NCBI RefSeq assembly: GCF_009870125.1 | Contig: NC_046681.1 | Location: 25,008,001 to 25,072,000 of the forward strand | Reading direction: 5' to 3' | Length of the DNA: 64,000 nucleotides | From: Drosophila pseudoobscura | Lineage: Eukaryota; Arthropoda; Insecta; Diptera; Drosophilidae | In this document: positions 13,488 to 26,572 of the stretch, in pieces | Position numbering within the stretch: the stretch's first letter is position 1 | Layout of the letters: every line of letters starts with the position of its first letter | Translations under genes and position numbers: made by a program | The notes under the pieces: model-generated | What the model was told of the DNA's origin: nothing | The model's database searches: none | Seen by the model: the letters and a program-made list of their open reading frames with translations, nothing else

Positions 13488-14267
13488 TGAGGCGAGGCGA
13501 GAGCTTTTCTGCTCGCATCGCCATCCAGAGAAGAGAGCATCAGAAGCAGCGCGAAGATAAGCTCTGCTTTTGTGCTCTCTCTGGGGTTAACCTTTCGGAG
13601 TGTGTAGGGCCACTGCTGTGCTCTGTTGTTGTTCTGTAAAATGATTTGCGTGCTTTTGGTTAAGTTTGTGCAGCATTTAATTTCGAAATTAACAGCGATA
13701 AGTGTCTCCTCCGGTCGGTCAGCTGTTGCCTGCGTGATAAAGATGTACAAATTTTGATTTGTCCCGCCATAGGACAGCAATCGGACCACTTTTTTGTTGC
13801 TACTAAATACAAAATACACTCTCACATACATGCAGCAGTAAGTACACACACACACACACACAAACACACAAACTCTCTCTTATACCTACCATACATGTAC
13901 ATAAGTATGTACAGGGGCAGACATAGCGCGACTGTTAATCGTCTGGGCAGATTTTTTTTGTAGATAGAACAGAACCTAAAATGTTCGAGTAGTAAATAGG
14001 AATTGGAATTATTATCAATTATGGAAAGGTACATTGAATTTTGTTTAACGGGTCATATAAAGGCCGCCGCCGCTGCTGCTGCTGCCGCCGGACTATCGTG
14101 ATTCATCGTAAATCATGCGAGCGCCACGATCCCAGTCGCGTGTCCAAAAACCAAACCAAACAAAATCGCATTAGTAGGAGTACTTATACAATCCGGGAGA
14201 TTGCTACGTGTATTATTGGTATATAACGATACATTAACAGCTACAGAGTAAATCATGATGCTATCAA
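13488..14267. other. FASN1-FASN2 intergenic spacer
   Basis: About 0.8 kb between the inferred FASN1 promoter and the FASN2 stop codon. It contains a CA tract near 13,850 and a GCC/GCT-rich stretch near 14,065-14,090. A 187-codon minus-strand open frame overlapping this area begins in the CA repeat and shows no domain, so I treat it as chance. Upstream enhancers of FASN1 may lie here. Confidence 0.45.
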
Positions 14268-17200
14268 CTAGAGCCGCTTCCTCAGCACACGTTCGAGGAT
14301 CTGTAACGTCTGCGCCTCCTTGAGGAACGTCCTGTGTGTGCCCTCCACCACATGCATATCGATCTGGGCGCTGCAAATCTGTAAATCGCTGAAATTTAGG
14401 GATTTCTTCTAGAAAATGTACAGCTTTATCGATTCTTACCTCCTTGAGCCCATAGTCCTGTGCCATTATGGCATTGTGCTCGGCGGATTTGATCAGGACC
14501 ACGTCGCTGTGCAGTTGTTTAGCTCCCTTGTAGCTCTCCGAGAGCAAAAGCTTCTGTTTGAACATGCAGGCAGCTTTCTTGATCTGTTCGATAGATTAAA
14601 TATGGGATCGAAATGGCTAATTATCGACTTAGAGTACAGAAATGGTGAAAGTTATCTTGGGATTAAAGATATTTCGAATTTTAAATCTTAGGCTATGAGA
14701 TCGGAGTATGCTGCTGTATGCTGTTTTCACTACAAATATTTATCGTATTTACAATCTACAAAAATCATTCTTATCTACAATTAAAGGAGGCTCTGGCACT
14801 TACATATTACACATTTTTTACACATTATTTGAAATACGTTCAAGCCCAAAAGTGTTTAATCCAAACACAAACAAACACTTGAGGAGTCGCTGCCTATAAA
14901 AACAAATATTTACGCAAATACTTGAGATTCTGTACTCAAAAACTCTGTCTGATACTAGGAACTTTTGAAGATGTTTATGTACAAATAATGAATGAATAAC
15001 GAAAGAGTTCGAAGAGACTATGAGCAATCCAAAATCAAATATAATCAAAGCTAAATCAATGCAATCAAAATGTAGTGTCTTCACAACAAGTGAACCAATA
15101 AGTAGCTAACAATGATCTTGTTCCATTATTGAGGGCTAATCTTAATGATAAAGATTGATTTTCGATTTGATTCGCATCGAAGGATGCATAATTCTATATT
15201 ATGACCCTGACTTGTTGAGCCGCTTAGCAGTGAGCAGTGAAATGTTACTCGAATAAATCTATTCCTTTCATGAACCGATTAGGGTCTTATTCTCGGATTG
15301 TATACACTTCTTACCACTTCTTTGGTTTGTTGCGTGTGACCGGACAGTGTATCGGCCAACTTGTCCAGCTTCGATGGCCACGTCTTGACGCCATCTAGTA
15401 ACTGCAGAAGCTACACACAGAACAAAGATCATAAAATCATAAAGATCGGGAAAAATACAACCGAAAACCCACCTTATTGTAGTCCACATCGGCAAGGAGT
15501 GCCCCAAAGTAGGCCAGCGTCATAGACTGCTGTCGGTTGAGGTCATCGGTCTGCTTCTTGGCCTCCTGCACATAGCCGCTGGCTATGGTGGGGGCACCGT
15601 CCAGCATGATGACCTTGACGCCGAAGCGTCGCTGCTCCAAGGCCACGCCAATGGCATGCGCGAGGAGGCAGCCGTAAGAATACCCCACTATGTTGTAAGG
15701 GCCACGCGGTTGTAGTCGCTGGATCTGGCCCAGATAGTAGGCCGCGCAGGCCTCGATGGAGTCGAGGGGCACCTGTTCGGTGCACTGCAGGCCGTAGGCG
15801 GGGCAGGTGAGGGAGGAGGCCAGCGCCTCAACGGCAATTGTGAAGCCCTCGATGGGGGCGAGGAAGAAGACGGCCGGCTCCTCGCTGGCCACCGGCGCCT
15901 TCGAGTGCAGACGCACGAGCACCTCCTGGGGTAATACTTCCTTGGCGAATACCTTGCGAGTCTCATCGCTCTGTCCCTGTCCCTTTATCTGTCCCGCCTG
16001 CTCTGCAGGAGTTGTGGCAGTCGAGCTGGAGCCCGAACTGGAGTTGGAGCCGGCTGCTGTGATGGGCTCTTGGGCATCGATCTGCTTGAGGGCGCTAAAT
16101 GTCAGCTGGCGGATCTCCTGTGCCGTCAAAACCAGATCGAAATGTCGCTCCAGGGTCTGCTTGATCTCTGTGCTCATCAGCGAGTCCATGCCCAGGTCGA
16201 ACAGTGTCGTCTTGTCCTGCACGCTCTTCACATCCCGCAAGCCCATGATGTTGGCTATCGTGGCGATCAGACTGAGGCGATTTGTCTGCTCCATTTTACG
16301 CTTCTCGGCCAGCACCATGGAAGCCAGCACGGGATGTGGCTGCTGCAGGAACAAATCCATCGTCTCCAGGCAGCTATTCATGCGCTGCGGCAGGGTGCCT
16401 CCGACGACGGTGTCGTTGTTGCCCATGTGCTCCATGATCAAGCCCGTGTCCCCGATGGCGCCCCACTGAATGGCCGTGCCTGGGTAACCATCGCTCTGGC
16501 GCTGTTCGCAAATCCGCTCCATGGAGGAGTTGGCGAGGCCGTAGTTGGTCTGTCCAAGATTTCCCCGTCCGCAGGCCAAACTGGAGAAGCAAATAAAGTA
16601 CTCCAGGGCCGGACACATACCCCGGGAGAGTCTGTCCAGGTTCTGGGTGGCCAGCAGCTTGGGCGCCGTCACCTGCTCAAAGTTTTTCGAGGTTTGGTCC
16701 TCGAAGAGTCCGTCCCTAAGTACCGCAGCCAGGTTGAAGATGCCTCCAACCAGAGCTAACTTGTCACTGCTCTCCAGCAGCCTCTGGCATCCCACGGCAG
16801 ACGTCACATCGTTGGTATCGATCATCACCTGGACGCCGCGGTCATGCCAGCGACGGATCATCAACGCCTGATAGCCAGTCTTCACCCCCGAACGGGAGCT
16901 TAAGACGAGGAAACGAGCACCGCGCGATACCAGCCAGTTGGCCAGTTCCAGGCCGAATCCTCCGAGACCTCCCACCAGGATGTAGCTCTTCTCCGGGTGC
17001 ATGTAGGAGCGGGCAATGGCATTGATCTGACGCAGTTTGGGCAGGGCGGATTTCTGCTCCTCCTCGTGACGCACCTGGATGACTACCTTGCCGATGTGCT
17101 TGCCGGAGGCCATAAAGCGGAACGCCTTCTCGATCTCCTTGTCCGCAAACATAGTGGTGTTCAGCGGGAGGACAGCTCCGCTCTTGATACCCTCGGTAAC

Positions 17201-20200
17201 CAGCCTGGCCACCAGTCTCTGCATCTCATCCTCGCCCTCCATCACGCTGTCCAGCAGGATGCCGTGGAAGGAGGTGTTCTTGAGGAACACCGACATGCCC
17301 ATCGGGGTATTGTTGCTTAGGTCAAATTTGCCAATCTCCAGGAAGCGTCCATTGAGTGCCAGACAGCGAATGGAGGCTTGTAGCTTCTCCTCGGAGAGGG
17401 AGTTGAGTACCAGCTCCACGCCCTCGCCATGGGTCGCTGTCATTACCAGCTGCTCGAAGGAGGTATCACGGGAGTTGCCAATGTGCCGCTCCTGCAACTT
17501 GGGGAATCGCTTCAGCAGGAACTCTCGCTTTTCCTTGCTGCCGACGGTCGTGAAGACAGTCAGACCATGAGCCAGGGCCACCGAAATAGCTGCCTGGCCC
17601 ACTCCTCCGGATCCTGCATGGATGAGAATGCGCTCGCCCTTCTTCATCTGTCCGCGCACCACCAGAGCGTAATAGACGGTGGCATACACAACTGGCACGG
17701 TGGCAGCCTGTTCCATGGACCAGTTGTGGGGTATTTCCCACAGGAGGTTCCTATTCGCGAGGCAGTTGGTGGCCAGCGACTTGGCCGTGACCATAGCCAT
17801 GATGCGGCGTCCTTGGGAGTCGCGTCCGGCAAACTCCAGGCCCAGCACACAGTCCTGGAAGGCCAGATCCCCGGGCAGTGCATCCACGCCCAGTTTGCCG
17901 GAGGCCAGCATCACGTCCCGGAAGTTGAGGGGCGCGTAGTAGACAGTGCATGGCTCGAATCCTGTCTGGACGGGCAGCTGGCTGGTGCGCGGACTCTCGA
18001 TCCAACGCAGCGAGGAGAGATCACCCTTGACCAGTGTGTTCACGTACGCCTGCTCCACGGGCAGCAGGGGCTGCTGGGAGTCGATCTTCAGGTGACGGAA
18101 GGTGCCCCAGCTGCCTTTCCTGTAGACATTGATAGCCAGATCCTTGGCCAGCTGCTCGGCGTAGAAGGGCGTGTCAAGCGAGAACCGGGGAAGACCCTCG
18201 TCCAGCATAAGGTAGAGGCGGGCCCAGTTGCCGCCCTGCTCTCGTTTGAGGCAGTTCATCAGACCTAGTGCCCCAGAGCTAGGTTCCCCTTGGGCCACCA
18301 GATAGAGGCACTTCTGTTCGGCCTGGGCTTTGGCCAGGGCATTCTTGAGATCCGATATCCACTTGAAGTGTGTGTTGGTTACGGGAACCACGAGCGATCG
18401 CCTGGACTCGTGGAATGGGCTCTTTCTGGCGAGGATCAGCACACGATCAGTGCCAAAGAAGTGTTCCAAAACTGGCAACAGTTGGAGCTTGGTAAGCTTA
18501 TCTTTTCCTGTCAGATTGTACCCACTGGCGGTCTCCTCCAGGAGCAAGAAGCCACCCTCTGCCTTGAGCGATTCCACGCAGTTTTGCATCTCCTTCAATG
18601 AGTGCTTTGTCAGCAGATCGAGAGCATGGACAAAGTGACATTGCTGCTCCACGGCACCCGCTGACAGATCCTTGACTATTACCCTCACACCCACCTCCTT
18701 CAGCTGTGCCTGGAGCTCGGATTCCGTGGAGGATGTACTGATGACAGACAGATCTGCCACGAGGATGGGCTCCCGTTCAATCAGCTCCAACAGCTCCAGG
18801 GCATGCAGTGGGTCCGGAGACAGTTCCACGCCCTTCAGTTTGATGGGACACCCACTGTTCTCGACAATCAGCTGAATGGCCACTGCCAGGGCCGTGCTTC
18901 TAGAGCGCTGCTGCTCCTCGCGCTGGCTTAAATGCTGGACATTGGGCACGAAACGGTAGCGCTCCAGGGTGGGCGCCGATTGACCCCCGGAACGCCGCTG
19001 GGTCTGAGCGGTCTTCATTTTGTGGATCTCAACACCGCCGCACTTGACCACAGAGATGTTGCGGTGCCAGTAGACGGGCAGCTTTTGCTGGTGCCGCTTC
19101 ACCAGCTCCATGTGATGGAGCGGGTCAATGAGCACTCTCTCGATGCCCGTGGGCACATACAGCTCGCGGATGTCGTTGCTGAGGATGCGGAACTGCAGCA
19201 TGGTGTCCATGAAGCTGATCCAGTTCTCCGCCCACTGCAGACGACCCGTCACCGCCGCAATGTCCGCCTCCAGGATGCCCTGAAAGACGCCACTGTAGTC
19301 GTATCCCCTGAGACGCAGCTCCTTGTAGATGTCATTCGTGGAGAGCTTCTGGGAACCCGCAGTTCCGGGCAGAGCGGGCAGTGTGAGCCGCTCCTGCTGT
19401 ACGTTCGTGACCAGCCGGAGCTTGCCGGAGGCCACCAGGCTGCTGCCCTCACAAATCTCAAAGCTGCTGCTGCCCGGAAAATAGTTTAGGGCAAGCTTCA
19501 CGGTTGTGCCCGCATTCAGGATGGTAGCCCGATGGAAGATAATATCCTCGAAAAGCACCGGAGTGCGCAGATAGTCCAGCCCCTGCTGCTGGGCCAGCAT
19601 CATCCAGGCGAGCGTCATGTAGCCCGTGGCCGGGAACAGGATCCTTCCGTCAATGGTATGGCCCACAAGGAAGGCGTTCTCCTCCTTGGACAGGTCCAGT
19701 TCCACGCACAGCTGTCCCGACTGCCGGCCGCCCTTGAACTTCGGGTAGTTCCACTTCTGGGTGTGGTCCCAGCCCACCAAGGAGCCCAGCATAGGCGTAC
19801 CCCGTGACACGGGGTAGCTGATCTCGGGTGAGATCTTCAGCAGCTGCGGCTGTCCGCCGGAGGCAAACAGACGCCCCACTTGGCTCAGGAGGAACTCGTA
19901 GTTGTTGGCATGGCCGCGCTGCATGAGACTCACGTAGCCGATCTGCGGACCCAAGGAGCGCAGGATGGCCCGGAAGAGGCCATGGGGGGCGATCTCCACG
20001 ATGAGCGCATTCTGGGGTATGTGGCGGATGGCCTGCAGGAAGAGCACGGGCGAGATCAGGTTGTTGATGAAATACCCGGCAGAGGCCTCACGGCTTTCGG
20101 GTGTCTGCCAGTCCTGCTCCTTGACGCTTGTGCTCAGCCAACGTTGGGTGCGTGGCTTCGGCTCCGTGATGAGTCGCTCCAAGTTACGGCGGAGCATCGG

Positions 20201-22951
20201 GGCAGCACCCTCAATGTATGGACTGTGGAATGCATAGCCGCCGGAACCCACCTCCCGTACAAAGACTCCCTCCGCCTGCAGCTGTAGGATGGCCGCGTCC
20301 ATGGAGGCCACGGGACCAGACACCGTGCAGTTGTCTTCGCTGTTGTGGCACACCGCATAGCAGTCCGCCGGCAGGTGTCCGCCAATCTCCTCCCAGCTCA
20401 GGCCCACGGCTGCCATCTTGCCACGCGGCAGGTCAGGCGTGTCCAGCACGCTCCGACCACGCCAGTAGGCCGCCAGCACCGTCTGCTCGGCCGTCAGGCA
20501 GCCATCCATGTAGGCGGCTCCCAGCTCTCCCGCCGAGTGCCCAATGATGCCGTCCGGCTGTATCCCCAGGGTCTTCAGGAGATCAGTCAGTGCCACCTGG
20601 ACAGCGGATACGGACACGAAGGAGTACAGCATGTTGTCAAAGGTGCGCTCTGTGGAGCGTGTCAGGACGTCTATCAGATCGAAGTCCACCCGAGCAAGCA
20701 CCTGAATTTTAAGACAGGTAAGGATTTGAATGTTATCATAAGATTTCATGAATACAGAGAATGGGAACTGGATAATAAGATCGAAGATACACCATTGCGG
20801 CTGTAGTTTAGGGATTTCTGTACTGGCTTAAAATTTTCTGAGTTTTTCTTTCTTGGGACCGACTTTTGCGCCATAGAACAACTTTTTTCTTGTGATGTAG
20901 AATCTTTCTTAAAAGATACTGGTATTCGCGTTCGGACATTCAACGAACTGTTACCAAGTGTTTCGCACTTTGTAATGCTATTGAACTTGAAAGATTAAAG
21001 AAAACGAAGAAGTTCAAGGTCGAAATGCCGACCGGATCTGAATTACTTTTCCAAGATCAGTTAAAGATCAGAAGCACCATATATGGGTAATACTTAGCGC
21101 CATTTAAGAGTATTTTCAGTGCAGTGATCGATTGCTTTTCAGCATCAGATCGTTTATTCATAGAAAAAAATTCTCATGAATTCTCATGATCATCGGGGAT
21201 CGCTTCTTTCACTCACCTCGGCGCAATGCTGTATAGATTTTCGGAACACGTCCATTTGCATGAGATCCTTGGCCATGCTGGCCCATTGGCTGCCCATGCC
21301 GGCGTAGACGAACCAAATGGGTCGGGACTCTTCTTCATGGGGGAGTATCTCCTCCTTGAGAGCACCGCTGGGGCCCAGGACGGCATAGCCACGGTAGGGA
21401 TGTAGCGGAATGGGATGGGAGTGGATGTCATTGATGAGCGCAAGGAACTCGTCGTCGAGGCGCTTCTCGGCGGCCACCTGCAGCAGCTGCTGCACCGCTG
21501 GCTCCGTCCGACCCGAGCAGACCACCAGCTTGAGGCACTGCTCCTCCGCGGTGGACTTGGGGCTTGACCTGGGGGCCTTTGACTTGCCATGTGACCGGAG
21601 GATGACATGGGCATTGGCACCGCCAAAGCCGAAGGAGTTGAGGCCGACAATGCCGCCCTGCCAGGACATATTGCGGTCCACTACTTTGAGGCGACCCTCG
21701 ACCAAAGCTGGCACGGCAGGATTGGGTGAACGGTAGTGGAGATTGCTGGGCAGGATGCCCTCCTCCATGGCAATGATCATCTTGGCCAGAGCGCTCACCC
21801 CCGAGGCAGGCTCCGCATGGCCCATATTCGACTTGACCGAGCCGATGAGCAGGGGAGTGGGTCGAGCGGGATGGCAGAAGAAATTGCTCAGCATATTGGC
21901 CTCCTGGTCATCGCCTACGGGTGTGCCACTGCCATGAGCCTCCACGTAGACCACGTCATCGGGATTGAGCCCGATCTCGCTGTATGTTTCCTCCAGCAGC
22001 GCCTGCTGCATGCGGCCGTCGGGGAAAGTGACACCCTGCTCCTTGAACCCATCCGTGTTCGTGCGCACATTCAGAATGGAGGCGTAGACGCGCTTGGCCT
22101 GGGCCCGACGCTGGAGCAGGACCACAGCACAGGTGTCGGCCCGGGCATAGCCATTGGCGGCGGCATCGAAAGTCTTGCAGGCGCCATCCTGGCTAACGAT
22201 GCCCAGGCGCAGGAACTGCAACGCAAAGATCGGCTTCAGAATGAGATTGACTCCCGCCACGAGGGCATAGTCGCAGCGGCCCGCTCGCATGTCCGCGTAG
22301 GCGTGCGATAGCGCCACCAGGGAACTGGAGCAGGCGGTGTCCACGATGAAGCTGGGTCCCTTGAAGTCGAACGTGTAGGAGATGCGATTGGCGAACATGG
22401 CGCGGGCACAGCCCGTGAGGCAGTAGCCATTGATGGTGCTCGGCTCCATGTTGGGGATCTCGTGCTCCGTCTCCACGAAGGACAGACCAATGTAGACGCC
22501 GGTGCGGGTGCCACGTAGCTGGGCTGGATTTATGCCCGCATCGATGATCGCCTCGTGGGTCAGTTCCAGCAGCATGCGCATGCAGGGGTCCATCAGTTCG
22601 GCCTGCTTCTGGTGCACGCTGAAGAAATTCTCATCGAACTTCTCCAGATCCTCGTCCTTCATCTTGGCCATACGCTCCGGCAGTCCATAGATGCCTATTG
22701 ATGATCGATGATCGATGATCGATGGTTTGATCAGGATCTGATTCTGCAAAATTCCTCTAGGATGTTGGTCACTCACCTGCCTCCCACCTCCTGGGATCGT
22801 CTGTGACCATGTCGATGCCGTTGAGCAGATTGTACTTGAACTCCTCGATGTTGCTGCTCTCCGGCAGTTTGCCCGAGAGCCCCGAGATCACGACGTCCGT
22901 GCCATCCCCACCTGCTGCGGTCTCCGCCTCCGCTTTCTTCTTGTTGGGCAT
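14268..22951 (-). CDS. FASN2: Fatty acid synthase 2, type I multidomain, complete
   Basis: Tandem paralogue of FASN1 with the same enzymatic role. In D. melanogaster the equivalent gene is associated with oenocyte lipid and hydrocarbon synthesis (family knowledge). Six coding exons: 22777-22951, 21217-22694, 15473-20701, 15315-15410, 14440-14583 and 14268-14378. Frames join cleanly to 2410 residues. Key residues seen: ketosynthase DTACSSS (Cys 180), transferase GHSAGE (Ser 607), dehydratase [10 protein letters not shown], enoyl reductase GSGGVGQ, ketoreductase GGLGGFG and YGLAN, acyl carrier GMDSL (Ser 2058), thioesterase GYSYG (Ser 2226), Asp 2252 and His 2389. The last three exons match FASN1 closely in length (96, 144 and 111 versus 96, 144 and 114 bases). 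The 515-bp intron 20,702-21,216 is absent from FASN1. The 731-bp intron 14,584-15,314 and this one hold nothing recognisable. The start is the first in-frame ATG ([10 protein letters not shown]). Confidence 0.93.
22700..22724. repeat. GATGATC short tandem repeat at a FASN2 splice acceptor
   Basis: Three to four imperfect GATGATC units lie within the 82-bp FASN2 intron 1, immediately beside the acceptor at 22,695-22,696. They replace the usual polypyrimidine tract. Confidence 0.8.
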
Positions 22952-25900
22952 CTTCTGTGGCTATTCGATCTTTGGCTGCTAATCAGGCTCGGCAGCAGTT
23001 CAGTCTGTCTATAGATCAAATTTATTGGAGAGGTATTCTAATGTTTGGTCTGTAAAAACTAACTCTAGCTAACTGCTAAGAAACAGAAAACATATCAAAA
23101 ACATTATTTTAACGAATGTCTCCATTCTAAAAATGATATAATATTTGGTTGGGCTTAAGATCAAAATTGTTTACATTACCTAGAAATCATTTTGATGCCT
23201 TTTCTAATTAATATTATTTGTATTCAAACTCCTGCAAAGTTCTAGACAACGAATCGGAAACCTTTTCAGACAGAAGATCCAAAAGCTATAGTTTAAATTT
23301 TGATTTCAATATTTCTGGTATTTGATAACGATTCGGTATTAGGTTTGTTTAGAGGAATGGTATTTTAATTGAAGTAATAATATAAATGTAACTTCAAATC
23401 TGGAAATAACATGTCCCCTGTTCCAGACATTACAAAACATTCTATAAAGTAAGTGTGCCAGAAGAAATCGGCAATAAGATCAGCATGAGATCAACAAAGT
23501 CAGAAGTTCAAGCACCTAAATGAAATAAAATGTGTAGAAAAAACACTCCTGGAATGTAATATATTCATAGTATAAGTTTTTGCAATAGATGACTGGCTAA
23601 ATCAAAGCGAATAAAAGTGCTGTAGAGCAATCTTTGTAGATCTAATGTCAATTGAAAAGTGATAACCAAAAAAATACAAATTGACAAAATTTAACCTTCA
23701 CTTTCGAAAAAAACAAATAGAAATCTTAAAAGCTCCATTGAAAAAGAGATTCCTTGGATTCTTCCTGAACATATATTGACAATCTCTCAGCAAATATCGG
23801 CAGTGATTCATTTCATTAAAAGCCTATTCCGATACAAGTATGTTAAATTTATGTGGTTCGAAGTTCGATCAGGCGCCTTGTAATTATAATAGACTCCCCT
23901 TTCTTAACCTATGCGATCTTTCACTGTGAACACAAACATTTTTTTTAATAGTATCTACACTGAATCCACTCGGACATAAAGAAGATGATATACCTATGAG
24001 TGAAATGGAGAAATCTATAAGCCGAAGTAAAGGGGGGATATCGGAAAGGAAACATCCAACAATGTACGATTTGTAAAGCAAATCTTGAGCATTTGAATAT
24101 TCATTTCCTTTGCAAATGATGCTCTGCTCTGTTTTGATAAGGTTTACCAATCGCCAATGCCCAGTCGGCAATTAATGACACTTGGGCACTTGGCTGGTCG
24201 CAATTAATTCTGAAATGTACGACGCCTTAGGATCGATTTGAATATTGTCGTTCTGCGTGGCTGATAAGGAACTGTTGCAGCCGCAGCAGTCACCTTTACT
24301 TTATCGGAACTACGAGTATACTCGTATGCATTGATCGTATGATTCGCTGATTCGGCGTATTCCACCATAGATGGAGGGGGACTCCACTCCGTGTTGCCAT
24401 GTTGTCCGCTGGCTACTGGGAACTGGCTGCTCAGATAGTCGAAATTCGTCCAGCGCTTGGCCGCGTGCCATGCACTAAAGATAGGGGAGGTGGAAGCGGA
24501 CCGAATCGCCTCGATAAGCTCAGATACGATCTCAACTCTGATCGAATTTTTCCTATACGTATACTTGCAAGTGCTATGCCGATGAGGCGCGACGCGTGCC
24601 AGACTTTTGCTGAAACATTATGATTCCAATGATTCCCAAAAGTACTTTTTTCGATTATTTCAAAGTTTAATTAAAAACAACGCTTGCTGGAATATATTAT
24701 ATTATCATTACCCGTTGTCATTTGTGATTTCTTATGTCTAATTCTAGTCTTTCCTCGTTTTTAATCAAATGTAATTTCCAAATCTTTCGAACTTTGTTCT
24801 AAAATGATACGAGATAATAGGAGCTAAGAGCTCATTATTAGTCTTTAAATAAGGACTCCTAACTCCTTTTAGTATGAAGGACTAAGATTAGTGCAAATAA
24901 GTAAATACCTAGAGAAATTCTTTACATCGACGCCTTTAAATTTTAATGAAAAAAATTCAAAAACCTAAATTTTTCTGTGCTCATTTTTTAATTTGTAAGC
25001 CAACAATTAGGTTTCTTCAGAAGAATTCTATCAAAACTCAACTAAGCATCGGTTCTTAGTATTTATTGTCATTATTTCCGTAAGTTTGAGATTGATTAAG
25101 AGACCTGACAAATTCCCAACACCATTCATTTCTGCAAAGTCCTTAAAACTGATCATTTATGTTCAGAATTCTCCGCTTATCGGAGGGTTATCTGTATTTT
25201 TAGACACATCTGTTTCTCGAAGAATATATTCGATATTTCAAGAACTTTTTCAGTGGAAACACTCAGTGGAGGGGAACGATGACAAAAAAATTAGGTCGAC
25301 TGTCTGAACACGCCACTTTCCATTGTCTTTGCACTTGACTCACATTTCTTATATCACTTTAGTGGAACGATCGGATCGAATTGGCGAATAGACTTCAGCA
25401 CTGCACTGTCACTGTCCAATATAAAGCGCTCCTTAGATATAACTCTTTTATCACTTTCGGTGCACTTGCTATCGCGTATCCTTTGTGAGCTCAGTTGTGT
25501 GGACAAAGGATCAACGGCAGGATGTATATCGTGTGGCGTGGATGGTTGGGTGTATATCCTTTTGGTGTGCACGTATAGCTCCGACTTGGTCCGCAGACAG
25601 ACTGAAACTAGGGCTGCAGTTGCTGTATTCTTTATATGCATTCGGTTCGCGGGGAGGACGGCGGCCGGGTGGCCATCAAAAGGCGCATATGTAATTACCC
25701 ATATCCATACCAAATACTAAGCATACCCGATTTCATAATGACTGCGCCAGAATCGCCACCGCCAATCGCCAGCCAGCCCCTGAATAATTCATTTTCATGC
25801 TAAAATTTTGTTCCCTCTGCCGCTGTCGCTGCCTCTAACTCCAACCAAATCAAATATAAATTGCGACGCTGACCAGGACAGGTGTATCCGTGAGTGAGTG

Positions 25901-25976
25901 AGTGCCCGTGCCCGTGCCCGTGCCCATGCCCTGGTAATTAGTCCAAGTGTGTGCTATAGCAGTTGACATCGCCTAG
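22952..25976. other. FASN2 upstream region, no gene seen
   Basis: About 3 kb of AT-rich sequence between FASN2 and the linker-histone-like gene. The first 70 bases upstream of the FASN2 ATG are GC-richer and probably 5' untranslated. A short GTGAGT/GCCCGT minisatellite lies near 25,890-25,925. Open frames here (up to 119 codons at 25,354-25,713) show no domain or splice support. Confidence 0.5.
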
Positions 25977-26572
25977 TTAACCCATTTGTCGCTTGCCTTT
26001 GGCGGCTCCCCGGGGCCTGGGTTTGGCTTTTGACGCCTTCGCCCGGGCTTTGGCTTTGGCTTGGCACGCCCTCGACAGTAGCTTGGCTTTGGTCGTCTTT
26101 GCGCGGGGTTTGGGTTTGGTCGCTTTCGCCCGGGGCTTAGATTTGGCCAGCTGTAACGATCGAAAAATGTTAGTGTTAGTCAACCTGCTTGCAAGTGCAT
26201 ATGTCACCGTCACTTGTATGTTCTTGTAGAGAGTAGATGTTGGGGTCTTCTTGTCCACGGGGTTGCTCCTGCGCAATTTGAACGGAAGAAAAGGTAGCTT
26301 CTCTTCCGTCACCGAGAAGATGCCCAGATTTACGCCCAAGTCTATTGCAAAGTGCACGGCTTTCTCAGTGCTCCCAAATGCAGCGATGTGCTTGGCCAAC
26401 AATACGTTTTTGAGGGCTTTGCACATTTGATCCACATCGGCGCCTACGAATACGAGATATTCCCGCTTCCAAATTTAGTACATAAATATATTGTTATATT
26501 CATTTACTTACTGAGGCTTGGCTGGCGGCTCAAGAAATCAAGTATTTGGGGCAGCACCGATTTAGCCTCCAT
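25977..26572 (-). CDS. Linker-histone-like small basic protein
   Basis: Three exons: 26512-26572, 26214-26443 and 25977-26150. Introns are 68 and 63 bp with GT-AG ends. The 63-bp intron would also read through in frame, but its CTAAC-type branch sequence, T-run and TTACAG acceptor argue that it is removed. The predicted product is 154 residues. Residues about 25-85 (KALKNVLLAKHIAAFGS, then AIDLGVNLGIFSV and FKLRR) have the spacing of a winged-helix globular domain of histone H1 type. Residues about 98-154 are dominated by Lys, Arg, Ala and Pro in KPRAK-like repeats, as in linker-histone tails. A chromatin or sperm nuclear basic protein is a fair inference. I do not recognise the exact gene. 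It could alternatively be a young or decaying H1 relative. Confidence 0.6.

Noticed and set aside
13304..13867. 187-codon minus-strand open frame near the FASN1 promoter
   Set aside because: It starts in a CA microsatellite, spans the TATA box and proposed transcript start, and shows no domain.
26151..26213. Reading the 63-bp segment of the basic-protein gene as coding
   Set aside because: It is a multiple of three and open, but it has GT-AG ends, branch-like CTAAC and a T-rich tract, and it interrupts the Lys-rich tail with unrelated residues; intron is the better reading, though not certain.
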